Assembly (NCBI RefSeq): GCF_019668465.1
Contig: NZ_AP024828.1
Coordinates: 124,001-188,000 of the forward strand
DNA length: 64,000 nucleotides
Source of the DNA: Mycobacterium senriense
Lineage (GTDB): Bacteria > Actinomycetota > Actinomycetes > Mycobacteriales > Mycobacteriaceae
Direction of reading: 5' to 3'
The notes beneath the pieces were generated by a model that searched no databases, was not told the origin of the DNA, and saw only the letters and a program-made list of their open reading frames with translations. Below are positions 53,845 through 61,140 of this stretch, piece after piece. A program made the position numbers and the translations under genes. Positions within the stretch are counted from its first letter, which is position 1. The number at the start of each line of letters is the position of its first letter.

Positions 53845-54671
53845 TGCAGGGGCTCTTCACCCGCGAGAATCGTTCGGTGCATGAGGCGGCCGCTGTCGAC
53901 CGAATACGGCAACACCCGGTGCATGGTCCCGGTGTTGTCCCAGATGAGCAGGTCGCCGGGCTGCCACTGATGCTGATAGACATACTGCGGCTGGGTGGCC
54001 CAATCACGAAGCCGCGCAAGCAGTGCGCGGCTTTCCTCTACCGGCAGGCCGATCACGTAATCCGAGGTCGCGCCCAACAGCAAGGATTTGCGCCCGGATT
54101 GATGCGTCCACACGATCGGGCACGCCTTCGTGGGTGACTTCTGCCAGAAGGCCACCTCGTCGTAACTCATCTCCGGGGTGACGTAATACTGCGAGCGCTC
54201 CGCGCTGTGCACCACGCGAAGCTCCGCGATCGCGTCCTTGTCGGCATCCGGCAGGTCGTCGTAGGCGGCGTAGGTGTTGCAGAATTCGGTCTGCCCCCCG
54301 GTCTCGGAGAGCTGCACCGCGCGCAGCAGCGTGGCCAGATTGGGCAGCGGCTGCAGCGATCCGTCGAAATGCCAGAACATCGAGCCCTGCAGGTATTTGG
54401 CGCGCTGATTGACCTTCTCGTCGAGGGAGATCTTATTGATGCCGCCCTGGCCCTCGTTGGCGACGAGCGTGCCGAGGGTCTTGGCGATGGCGACTTGCTC
54501 GTCGTCACCGATGTCCAGGCCGCGGAAGAAGACCACGCCGCGCCGCTCGAGAACGTCGCGGATCGTCGGCGCCTCCCGCCCGCTCAGCAGCGTGTCGAGA
54601 TCGGTCCTGATTTCGCTGCCGATTGTCGGCGTCACGTCGAGGATCTCCAGCTGTGCCGAACCGATTCCCAT
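53841..54671 (-). CDS. TauD/TfdA-family Fe(II)/2-oxoglutarate dioxygenase
   Basis: 276 residues. Iron ligands H101-x-D103 (FWHFDGS) and H251 (TMHRVLPY), 2-oxoglutarate Arg R266 (RLMHRT), and a Thr in NLATLLRA as in TauD. Family members hydroxylate next to sulfonate, sulfate, aryloxy or carboxylate groups and cleave the bond. It starts 4 nt after the small Rieske-partner gene and overlaps the LLM gene, so it is the third member of a four-gene operon. A nearby sulfotransferase raises the option of a sulfated or sulfonated substrate, which is speculation. Confidence 0.9.
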   Translation of the reverse strand: MGIGSAQLEILDVTPTIGSEIRTDLDTLLSGREAPTIRDVLERRGVVFFRGLDIGDDEQVAIAKTLGTLVANEGQGGINKISLDEKVNQRAKYLQGSMFWHFDGSLQPLPNLATLLRAVQLSETGGQTEFCNTYAAYDDLPDADKDAIAELRVVHSAERSQYYVTPEMSYDEVAFWQKSPTKACPIVWTHQSGRKSLLLGATSDYVIGLPVEESRALLARLRDWATQPQYVYQHQWQPGDLLIWDNTGTMHRVLPYSVDSGRLMHRTILAGEEPLQ

Positions 54672-54675
54672 GGCC

Positions 54676-54999
54676 TTAACTCACTCTCGTGAGGATGGTG
54701 TTGGCCGAATGCTTGACCCGCGGCTGTTTCCACAGCTCGACCGCCAACGAGACGGTGATCAGCGAGTAGAGCAGGTTGCGCAGATTGGCGACGTCGTCGG
54801 GCAGCGGCTCGGAGTAGTCGAACTTGTCGATGTAGACGACGGCTTCCTCGGCGTGCGGAAACACCTCGTCGTAGAAGGCCCGGATTTGCTCCATGGAGCT
54901 GTTGACGCGTTTGACGTAGCGCTGGTGGCCATCCTCGATCGCCCACTCGGGCACCAAGTGCTCGAGTTGCGAGAACTCTTTCGGCAGAACCGTACTCAT
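54676..54999 (-). CDS. Small Rieske-oxygenase-associated protein
   Basis: 107 residues, complete. Shares LPxEFxxLE, RYxKRxxSSM, AFYD, AEEA, xDKF, LPDDVxNL, LLYSxIxVS and ELWKQPRV with the partial protein at 1-316. No cysteines, so no metal-sulfur cluster, no signal peptide, and mostly helical and acidic. No family recognised. Its ATG overlaps the Rieske oxygenase stop by 4 nt and TauD starts 4 nt later. Conservation with a second Rieske neighbour indicates a function tied to that enzyme, such as stabilising the oligomer or controlling ferredoxin docking (inference). Confidence 0.88.
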   Translation of the reverse strand: MSTVLPKEFSQLEHLVPEWAIEDGHQRYVKRVNSSMEQIRAFYDEVFPHAEEAVVYIDKFDYSEPLPDDVANLRNLLYSLITVSLAVELWKQPRVKHSANTILTRVS

Positions 55000-56282
55000 C
55001 GTTGACCCGCCTTCGCCGCTTCGCCGGCCGCAACATAATCACCGACCACCTTGTGGAGGTGGCGCACCAGAATTTCCTCGTCATTCATCGTGAAATGCGT
55101 CAGGACACCGCTGTTGAGCATCGCCTGCAGACCCTCGGACGGGCTCGCGTCCTCGAGGATGATGTCGTTGAGGAAGGTCACGGTGAGCTCCTGACCGAGT
55201 CGCTCCCTGTGCGTCCTCGGCGGCTGATAGAACATCTCGACTTCGAACACGTGCGAGTGCGGGCCGGTAGGCCAGTGAGCGTGGGTGGTGAAGCCGGATG
55301 CGCCGAAGATGATGACGAAGTTGGGGAAGAACTGGAACGAGTCGAACCCGTACTTCTCCGACCGCGTGGGATTGATCCCGGGGGGCATCGACCCTCGATC
55401 GATCTTCTTGTTCCAGGGACCCGCGGCGCTGGCTTCCATCACGCATTCAATTGGCTTGGAATACGGCGTCTTCTGCGAGGGTTCACCGGAGAACGAGAAC
55501 ATCCGATGCGGGCCGCTGAGCTGGTAGGCCAGCGCGTCGGTGAACGGGTTCGGCTGGTCGAACGCGTCTCTGGCCTCCGCGGTGACAGCGCCGAACGACG
55601 ATGCGTGCAGGTACGGGCCATGGTAACTCTCGGCGAAGCTGTCGACGAAAATCTTCCAGTTGCACTGCAACTCGACCGAGAACTTGTAGACCTGATGCGG
55701 CCCGTCGAACGGATAGCCCTCGATGCCATGGGCCAATTCGCCGAGGAATGACCGCAGCGGCTCGGTGTTGTGCGGGTTGAGGTTGATGAAGATGAAGCCT
55801 TCCCACACCTCGCACTGCACCGCCGGCACCTGGCAGCTGTCCGCGTCGAAGTCCAGCAGCAGGTCCTTGCGGGTGGCCGAGTGCAGCGAGCCGTCCAGCT
55901 TGTAGCGCCACCCGTGAAAGCGGCAGTACAGCAACGGGGCGCGGCCGGACACTTCCTGGAACGGGTCGTCCTCCCACAGCATCTTGTTGCCGCGGTGCGG
56001 GCAGATGTTGTGGAAGGCGCGGATCACCTGATCTTTGCCGCGCACGACGATGATCGAGGTGTTCACGAACCTGAACTCGCGGGTGAAGTAGCTGCCCGAG
56101 CGGGGGACTCGTTCGACTCTCCCCACGTAAAGCCAAGTCTTCCTGAAGACGTGCTCGCGTTCCTTCTCGTAGAACTCTTCGGATACACAATCTTCGAGCG
56201 ACACCGGGCCGCGGCCGAGTTCGGGATATGCGTCGGTCCAGTGCCCGTTTGGGGGCTTGGCGACGGCGATGGGCTGATTCAT
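54996..56282 (-). CDS. Rieske non-heme iron oxygenase, alpha subunit
   Basis: 428 residues. Rieske ligands C94-x-H96 and C120-x2-H123; mononuclear iron site D214/H221/H226 in DSFAESYHGPYLH. AGGAGG precedes the ATG. Homologous throughout to the oxygenase at 322-1590 (shared WTxxYPELG start, GRVExxPRxGSYxTRE, IRxFHNxCxHRGNK, WEGFIFxN), including the long spacing between ligand pairs. First gene of an operon with the small partner, a TauD-like dioxygenase and an LLM enzyme, divergent from a LysR regulator. No reductase or beta subunit in the operon. Substrate unknown. Confidence 0.92.
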   Translation of the reverse strand: MNQPIAVAKPPNGHWTDAYPELGRGPVSLEDCVSEEFYEKEREHVFRKTWLYVGRVERVPRSGSYFTREFRFVNTSIIVVRGKDQVIRAFHNICPHRGNKMLWEDDPFQEVSGRAPLLYCRFHGWRYKLDGSLHSATRKDLLLDFDADSCQVPAVQCEVWEGFIFINLNPHNTEPLRSFLGELAHGIEGYPFDGPHQVYKFSVELQCNWKIFVDSFAESYHGPYLHASSFGAVTAEARDAFDQPNPFTDALAYQLSGPHRMFSFSGEPSQKTPYSKPIECVMEASAAGPWNKKIDRGSMPPGINPTRSEKYGFDSFQFFPNFVIIFGASGFTTHAHWPTGPHSHVFEVEMFYQPPRTHRERLGQELTVTFLNDIILEDASPSEGLQAMLNSGVLTHFTMNDEEILVRHLHKVVGDYVAAGEAAKAGQR

Positions 56283-56351
56283 CCCCGCGTACCTCCTACC
56301 TGGTGCGGCCGACGCTAGCAGCTGCGGGGACCCCCAATAAGGTGTACGAAC

Positions 56352-56366
56352 GCAACACCCTGTTGC
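56352..56366. promoter_or_regulatory. Candidate LysR-type operator
   Basis: GCAACA-ccc-TGTTGC, perfect 6-bp arms, in the 102-bp gap between the divergent Rieske operon and the LysR gene. It lies 18 bp before the LysR start. LysR-type boxes are short dyads in such divergent gaps, so control of both sides is likely. Confidence 0.6.
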
Positions 56367-56384
56367 ATACTTGGAACACCGCCC

Positions 56385-57503
56385 ATGGAAAATAATCTGC
56401 CCTTTGACCTCGATGCCCTGCTGGTATTCGGCAAGGTGGTGGACTGCCGCAGCATCTCGAAGGCGGCGACGGCACTCGGCATGCCCAAGTCCACGGTGAG
56501 CCGGAAGCTGACCAAGCTCGAATCCGACCTGGGCATCAAACTACTGCGGAAAAACACCCACCAGCTGACGGTCACCGACATCGGCGAGCAGATCTACGAG
56601 CACGCGATGAGCATCCGAACCGAGGCCAACGGCGTACGGGCCCTCGTGGAGGGCAGTCGGCAGGAACCCCAGGGCGAACTGCGGGTCGCAATACCGGTAA
56701 GCCTGGGCATCGACTACGCATCTCGCGTCGGGGCCACGTTCTTGCAGCGTTACCCGAACTCGCGCTTGGACATTCGGTTGGTCGACAACATCGTCGACCC
56801 GGTCAAGGACGGTTACGACGTCGTGTTCGGCCCCGGCCCGCTACAGGATTCGACGCTGATCGCGCGGAAGGTCTTCGACCTGAACCTGTTCCTCTGCGCC
56901 TCAACCGATTTCGTAGCGCGAATGAAGGATCCGATTACCGAACCCGCACAGGTGAACACTCTGCCGTTCATCGACTTCGGCTTCTGCGGGCCGCAAAAGC
57001 TCAAGCTGACGGTGACCAAACTGGACAGACGACACGAGTTGTCACCACGAGTACGTGCGCGGGCCAACAACTTTCAAGTGTGCAAGGAGTACATCCTGCA
57101 GGGACTCGGCATCGGCGCCATGCCCACGCAGATCATCTGCACCGAGGAACTGCGCGAGGGCACCATCGTGCCGATCCTGCCCGAGTGGGCGGTCGAGCCG
57201 CTGGCCGTGCACATGATCTATCCCTTCGAGCTGTCCTTCTCCACCTTGATCAGCGCCTTCTATGACACCGCGTGTCAGATCATCGTCGAGAACATCGCCA
57301 GGGCGCAGTCCTGGAGTTCGTCCGAGTTGAGGGATAATCGCGTCATGCCCAGTGAACCCTCGCATCCACCGCGGCCCGCGCCGAAACCGAAGCGGGTGCA
57401 CGTCACGCCCGAGGACGTGGAGCGGTTCGGCGACGAGGAGCAGGTGCGCGACGCGTGGGACGAGCGCCGGCTGCGCGACGAACAACCGCCGCATCACCAC
57501 TAG
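56385..57503 (+). CDS. LysR-type regulator with C-terminal tail
   Basis: 372 residues. Helix-turn-helix about 20-45 (SISKAATALGMPKSTVSRKL), then a substrate-binding domain to about residue 310. The family usually has near 300 residues; the last 52 (from M321, MPSEPSHPPRPAPKPKRVHV) are Pro/Lys-rich, then charged, ending PPHHH. They could be a separate small gene: ATG 57345 has GAGGG upstream. The protein is divergent from the Rieske operon with a dyad in between, so it very probably regulates that operon and itself. Confidence 0.85.
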   Translation: MENNLPFDLDALLVFGKVVDCRSISKAATALGMPKSTVSRKLTKLESDLGIKLLRKNTHQLTVTDIGEQIYEHAMSIRTEANGVRALVEGSRQEPQGELRVAIPVSLGIDYASRVGATFLQRYPNSRLDIRLVDNIVDPVKDGYDVVFGPGPLQDSTLIARKVFDLNLFLCASTDFVARMKDPITEPAQVNTLPFIDFGFCGPQKLKLTVTKLDRRHELSPRVRARANNFQVCKEYILQGLGIGAMPTQIICTEELREGTIVPILPEWAVEPLAVHMIYPFELSFSTLISAFYDTACQIIVENIARAQSWSSSELRDNRVMPSEPSHPPRPAPKPKRVHVTPEDVERFGDEEQVRDAWDERRLRDEQPPHHH

Positions 57504-57564
57504 CCCGCCGCGCCGTGCGGAAGGCACTGGCGAAGCTCGACCCCGCTGAGTGAGACTGGAAGCT

Positions 57565-58002
57565 ATGAGTTTGGTGGAGAAGCTGCTCCCGCAGGTGCTG
57601 CGGGTGCACAACACTTTCTATCAGAAGACGAACGGCTGGATCGGCCACCGTACGCTGTGGATACCTAGTCTGCTGCTGCATACCGTCGGCGCGAAGACCG
57701 GTAAACAGCGCACGACGTCGCTGACCTACGCCCGCGACGGGGACAACTATCTGGTGGTCGCCTCCAAGGGCGGTGCGCCCGAATCCCCGGGCTGGTACCA
57801 CAACCTGAGGGCGAATCCCGACGTCGAGATCAACGTCGGCCCAAGACGTTTCGCCGTCACCGCCCGACCCGTGCTGCCAGACGATCCTGACTATCCGCGG
57901 TTGTGGCAGATCGTCAACAAGAACAATCAAAACCGCTACAACGAATACCAGACGAAGACGTCGCGGCCGATTCCCGTCGTCGTCCTGGCCCCGAAACCTT
58001 GA
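57565..58002 (+). CDS. Ddn-like F420-dependent nitroreductase-family protein
   Basis: 145 residues from ATG 57565 (GGA upstream). The deazaflavin-dependent split-barrel marks are LLLHTVGAKTGKQRTTSLTY, YLVVASKGGAPESPGWYHNL, ANPDVEI and a C-terminal YNEYQTKTSRPIPVVVL. Relatives include M. tuberculosis Ddn, an F420H2-dependent quinone reductase that activates pretomanid. No membrane helix. It may reduce quinones or an oxidised lipid. Stands alone after the LysR gene. Confidence 0.88.
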   Translation: MSLVEKLLPQVLRVHNTFYQKTNGWIGHRTLWIPSLLLHTVGAKTGKQRTTSLTYARDGDNYLVVASKGGAPESPGWYHNLRANPDVEINVGPRRFAVTARPVLPDDPDYPRLWQIVNKNNQNRYNEYQTKTSRPIPVVVLAPKP

Positions 58003-58127
58003 ACTTCAGCTGAACAAATCAAGAACCGCCGGTGTGAGCGCAATCGGTCCCAGCGGGCGTCTTGCAGGACGTCGCGTCGGTCATGCGAAGCTACGTGTTC
58101 GATGGCCGGACCGAAGGAGAAAAAGTA

Positions 58128-59099
58128 GTGAGAGCCCTCGTCGCGGGCGCCGCCGGGTTCCTCGGGTCCCACCTGTGCGATCGTCTCCGCCGCGACGGCA
58201 TCGAAGTCATCGGACTCGACAACTTCTGCACCGGCAGGCGCGAGAACATCGCGCAGCTCGACGGGGATCCGAGCTTCGGTTTCGTCAAGCATGACGTCAC
58301 CCGGCCGGTCGACGCGGTCGTGCCGGGTCCGCTGGACGTCATCTTCAATCTGGCCTGTCCCGCTTCGCCGCGCGCCTACCAGCGGGATCCCCTGTTCACC
58401 CTGGAGACCAACTACGTCGGGACCAGGAACCTACTGGAACTGGCGCGCGAGCGGGGAGCAACGTTTCTGCAGGCCTCCACCAGCGAGGTCTACGGGGATC
58501 CGACCATCCATCCGCAGGCCGAGAGTTACTGGGGCAATGCCAACTGCTTCGGGGTGCGGGCCTGCTACGAGGAAGGCAAGCGGGTCGCGGAGACGCTGAC
58601 GCTCGAGTACGCGCGTCGCTACCGCGTTCCGATCAAGGTCGTCCGCATCTTCAATACCTACGGTCCAAGGATGGATCCAGAGGATGGCCGAATCATCTCG
58701 TCGTTCATCGTCCAGGCGCTGCGCGGGGAACCGATCACCGTCTTTGGGGACGGCAGCCAGACCCGTTCCTTTTGTTATGTCGACGATCTCGTCGACGGGC
58801 TCGTCAATATGGCGGCGAGCGACGCCTCGTTCACCGGACCCGTCAACCTCGGCAGCCCGGCCGAACGCAGCGTCCTCGAAACCGTGAGCATTATCAAGGA
58901 AATGACCGGATCGCCTTCGCCGACGGTCTTTGAACCACTGCCGCCGGACGACCCGAAGCAGCGCAAGCCGGACATCGCCCTCGCCGAGTCCTCCCTCGGC
59001 TGGGTTCCACGAATCTCGTTCGAAGACGGCGTCGAACGGACGATCGACTATTTCAGACGCATCGTCGGCGCAGACTCCGGTGGGGGCATCCAGCGATGA
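58128..59099 (+). CDS. UDP-glucuronate decarboxylase-like NAD-dependent epimerase
   Basis: 323 residues from GTG 58128, chosen for AAGGAG 8 nt upstream and because the Rossmann strand begins at once (MRALVAGAAGFLGSHL). Extended SDR: GAAGFLG, LDNFCTGRRENI, TSEVYGDP, Y147-x3-K151 (YEEGK), RIFNTYGPRM and RSFCYVDDLVDGL. These are the marks of UDP-xylose synthase/UDP-glucuronate decarboxylase and close epimerases; the usual NPIG before the Tyr is NCFG here. It probably makes a UDP-pentose or related sugar for the glycosyltransferase that overlaps its stop by 4 nt. Confidence 0.87.
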   Translation: MRALVAGAAGFLGSHLCDRLRRDGIEVIGLDNFCTGRRENIAQLDGDPSFGFVKHDVTRPVDAVVPGPLDVIFNLACPASPRAYQRDPLFTLETNYVGTRNLLELARERGATFLQASTSEVYGDPTIHPQAESYWGNANCFGVRACYEEGKRVAETLTLEYARRYRVPIKVVRIFNTYGPRMDPEDGRIISSFIVQALRGEPITVFGDGSQTRSFCYVDDLVDGLVNMAASDASFTGPVNLGSPAERSVLETVSIIKEMTGSPSPTVFEPLPPDDPKQRKPDIALAESSLGWVPRISFEDGVERTIDYFRRIVGADSGGGIQR

Positions 59100-60265
59100 G
59101 AATTGTGCTGGCAACACTGGGAACTCGGGGTGATGTCGAGCCGTGCGCCACCATCGGTCGGGAGCTGCAGCGCCGAGGTCACGATGTCACCATGGCGGTG
59201 CCGCCCAACTATGTTGGCTTCGTCGAGTCGGCGGGCCTTGCGGCGGTCCCCCACGGCCCGGATCAGGTTGAGCAGAACGCGAATATCGCCCGGAAATACG
59301 GAGAGACGCCGAACCCTGTCTTCATGGCGTGGGTGATTTCAGAGGACCTCAAACGACTCTGGCCGCAGCTGGGCACGGCGCTCACGTCGCTGGCGGACGG
59401 GGCCGACCTGTTGTTGACCGACGCGAGCCAGCAGGGGCTGGCCGCCAATGTTGCGGAATACTACGACATTCCGCAGGCCGCACTGCATATCTACCCGCTC
59501 GGGCGTGATACGTCGACGCAAGTTACCAAAGACGCCGAAGACGCTCTGCGCCAAACGTTGGGTCTACCGGAGGAACCGGGACCCTCGGTGCGACAACCGC
59601 TGGAGATCCAGGCCTACGACGAACTGTTCTTCCCCGGGCTGGCAGCCGAGTGGGCGAAATGGGATGTCCGAAGGCCTTTCGTCGGCGGGCTGACGCTGGA
59701 GCTGACGACGGACGTCGACGACGAGGTGTCGTCATGGATTGCCGCGGGAACGCCGCCGATCTACTTCGGCTTTGGCAGCAGCGCGCGAGTCGCGTTTCAC
59801 GCCGGCTTGCTCGAGATGATCAGCGGGGCCTGCGCGCAATTGAGCGAACGCGCGCTGATCTGCAGCGGCGTAAGTGATCTGGCCGATACGTCGCGATTCG
59901 ACCACATCAAGGTGGTGGGCGCGGTGAACCACTCGGCCGTCTTTCCCGCTTGCCGCGCGGTCGTTCACCACGGAGGTCCCGGCACCACGTTCGCCGGCAT
60001 ACGCGCCGGCAAACCTACGTTGGCCCTTGCGGTTTCGGTCGATCAGCCGATGTGGGCCGCCGCGGTCGGCCAGCTGGGCGTCGGCATCGGACGGCACTTC
60101 TCCGCAACCACCCCGGATTCGCTGCTCGCCGATCTGCGCGCCATCCTGACTCCGCACTGCATCGCTCGAACCCTCGACGTCGCCGCTCAGATGGCCACAC
60201 CCGCCGAAAGCGCTGCCACGGCCGCCGATCTGGTGGAAGCCACGGTCGGCCAGGACTCGGGGTGA
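59096..60265 (+). CDS. GT1-family glycosyltransferase
   Basis: 389 residues, GT-B fold of the MGT/UGT type. N-terminal acceptor half RIVLATLGTRGDVEPCATIG; C-terminal donor half with VHHGGPGTTFAGIRAGKPTL and DQPMWAAAV. It is similar to mycobacterial glycosyltransferases that decorate glycopeptidolipids or sterols. ATG overlaps the epimerase stop (ATGA), so it likely uses the sugar nucleotide that enzyme makes. Acceptor unknown; probably a lipid or small aglycone. Cytoplasmic or membrane-associated. Confidence 0.9.
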   Translation: MRIVLATLGTRGDVEPCATIGRELQRRGHDVTMAVPPNYVGFVESAGLAAVPHGPDQVEQNANIARKYGETPNPVFMAWVISEDLKRLWPQLGTALTSLADGADLLLTDASQQGLAANVAEYYDIPQAALHIYPLGRDTSTQVTKDAEDALRQTLGLPEEPGPSVRQPLEIQAYDELFFPGLAAEWAKWDVRRPFVGGLTLELTTDVDDEVSSWIAAGTPPIYFGFGSSARVAFHAGLLEMISGACAQLSERALICSGVSDLADTSRFDHIKVVGAVNHSAVFPACRAVVHHGGPGTTFAGIRAGKPTLALAVSVDQPMWAAAVGQLGVGIGRHFSATTPDSLLADLRAILTPHCIARTLDVAAQMATPAESAATAADLVEATVGQDSG

Positions 60266-60272
60266 ACCCCTG

Positions 60273-61004
60273 TCAGTGCTCGTCGGCCGAGTGGTGAATG
60301 TGCATGTCCGAAACGTTGCGATATGACGGGAAGTCGAAGTCGGGGAAGGCGCAGATGTCGCCGCGATCCCGGACCCGCTCTAACCAATAGCTCTGATCGG
60401 CGGCCGATGTGCAGGCGTAGAGCTTCATATACGTCGCCGCGAAGGGGAACACGAAGCCATTGCCGACCGCCTGCCAGACGGCCGCCGCCACGCCGGGGGT
60501 TTCGACCCCTCGATAATCGTCCATCACGATCACGCCACGCTCGGCCGTGTGCGTCACGGCGAGCCTGATGTCGTTGGCCACGCACTGGTAGGCGTGACAA
60601 CCGTCGACGTGGACGAAGCGCAGTGCCCGTTCTCCCAGATCAAGCGCCGACGATTCGCAGACCTCCAGCGTTGGCCGGCGGGTGTGGAACCGATCCCAGT
60701 TGGTCAGGAACTGCTGCTGATCCAGGCCCGAGTACTCCTGGCGCGGGGCCTGCGCGATGTCGGCGTGATCCATCACGGCGCCGAACAGATCGCAGATCAC
60801 CAGGTCTTCATCGTCACGCAGGCCGTAACCCATCAAGATGGCGGACTTGCCCTGGTACGCGCCGATCTCCAACATGTCACCCTTGATGCCCTCGGCCGTC
60901 TGGCACGCGAGCAGGTGGCTGAAGAGCTCGACGTCGGCCTCGAAGAACCAACCGTCGACGTTGTTCATCTGCTCGGTATAGAGAGCCCAGGCGGCATCGC
61001 TCAT
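60273..61004 (-). CDS. Class I SAM-dependent methyltransferase (CmcI/TylF-like)
   Basis: 243 residues. Motif I region MLEIGAYQGKSAILMGYGL, DLVICDLFGAV, then LRFVHVDGCHAYQCVANDIR and VIVMDDYRGVETPGVAAAVW, the Methyltransf_24 pattern with a metal-binding D-x-x-H (DGCH) and DD. Family members methylate hydroxyls on sugars or aglycones. It converges on the glycosyltransferase, 7 nt apart; O-methylation of the attached sugar or lipid is a plausible link (inference). Confidence 0.83.
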   Translation of the reverse strand: MSDAAWALYTEQMNNVDGWFFEADVELFSHLLACQTAEGIKGDMLEIGAYQGKSAILMGYGLRDDEDLVICDLFGAVMDHADIAQAPRQEYSGLDQQQFLTNWDRFHTRRPTLEVCESSALDLGERALRFVHVDGCHAYQCVANDIRLAVTHTAERGVIVMDDYRGVETPGVAAAVWQAVGNGFVFPFAATYMKLYACTSAADQSYWLERVRDRGDICAFPDFDFPSYRNVSDMHIHHSADEH

Positions 61005-61119
61005 GACGCGCTCCTGCGCATGGACTCCTCCAGTGCGGTTGTGGGCTGGCGAATTTTGCGGCGGTCAAATTGGCGGCCGTGGGTGAACCGTATCAATTCT
61101 GCGCCCAACCGCAATCGAT

Positions 61120-61135
61120 GCTCTTAGCCAAGAGC
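61120..61135. terminator. Short hairpin after the adenylate cyclase
   Basis: GCTCTT-agcc-AAGAGC, perfect 6-bp arms, 5 bp downstream of the cyclase stop on its strand. Short and without a U-tract, so only a possible terminator. Confidence 0.4.
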
Positions 61136-61140
61136 TGTTC

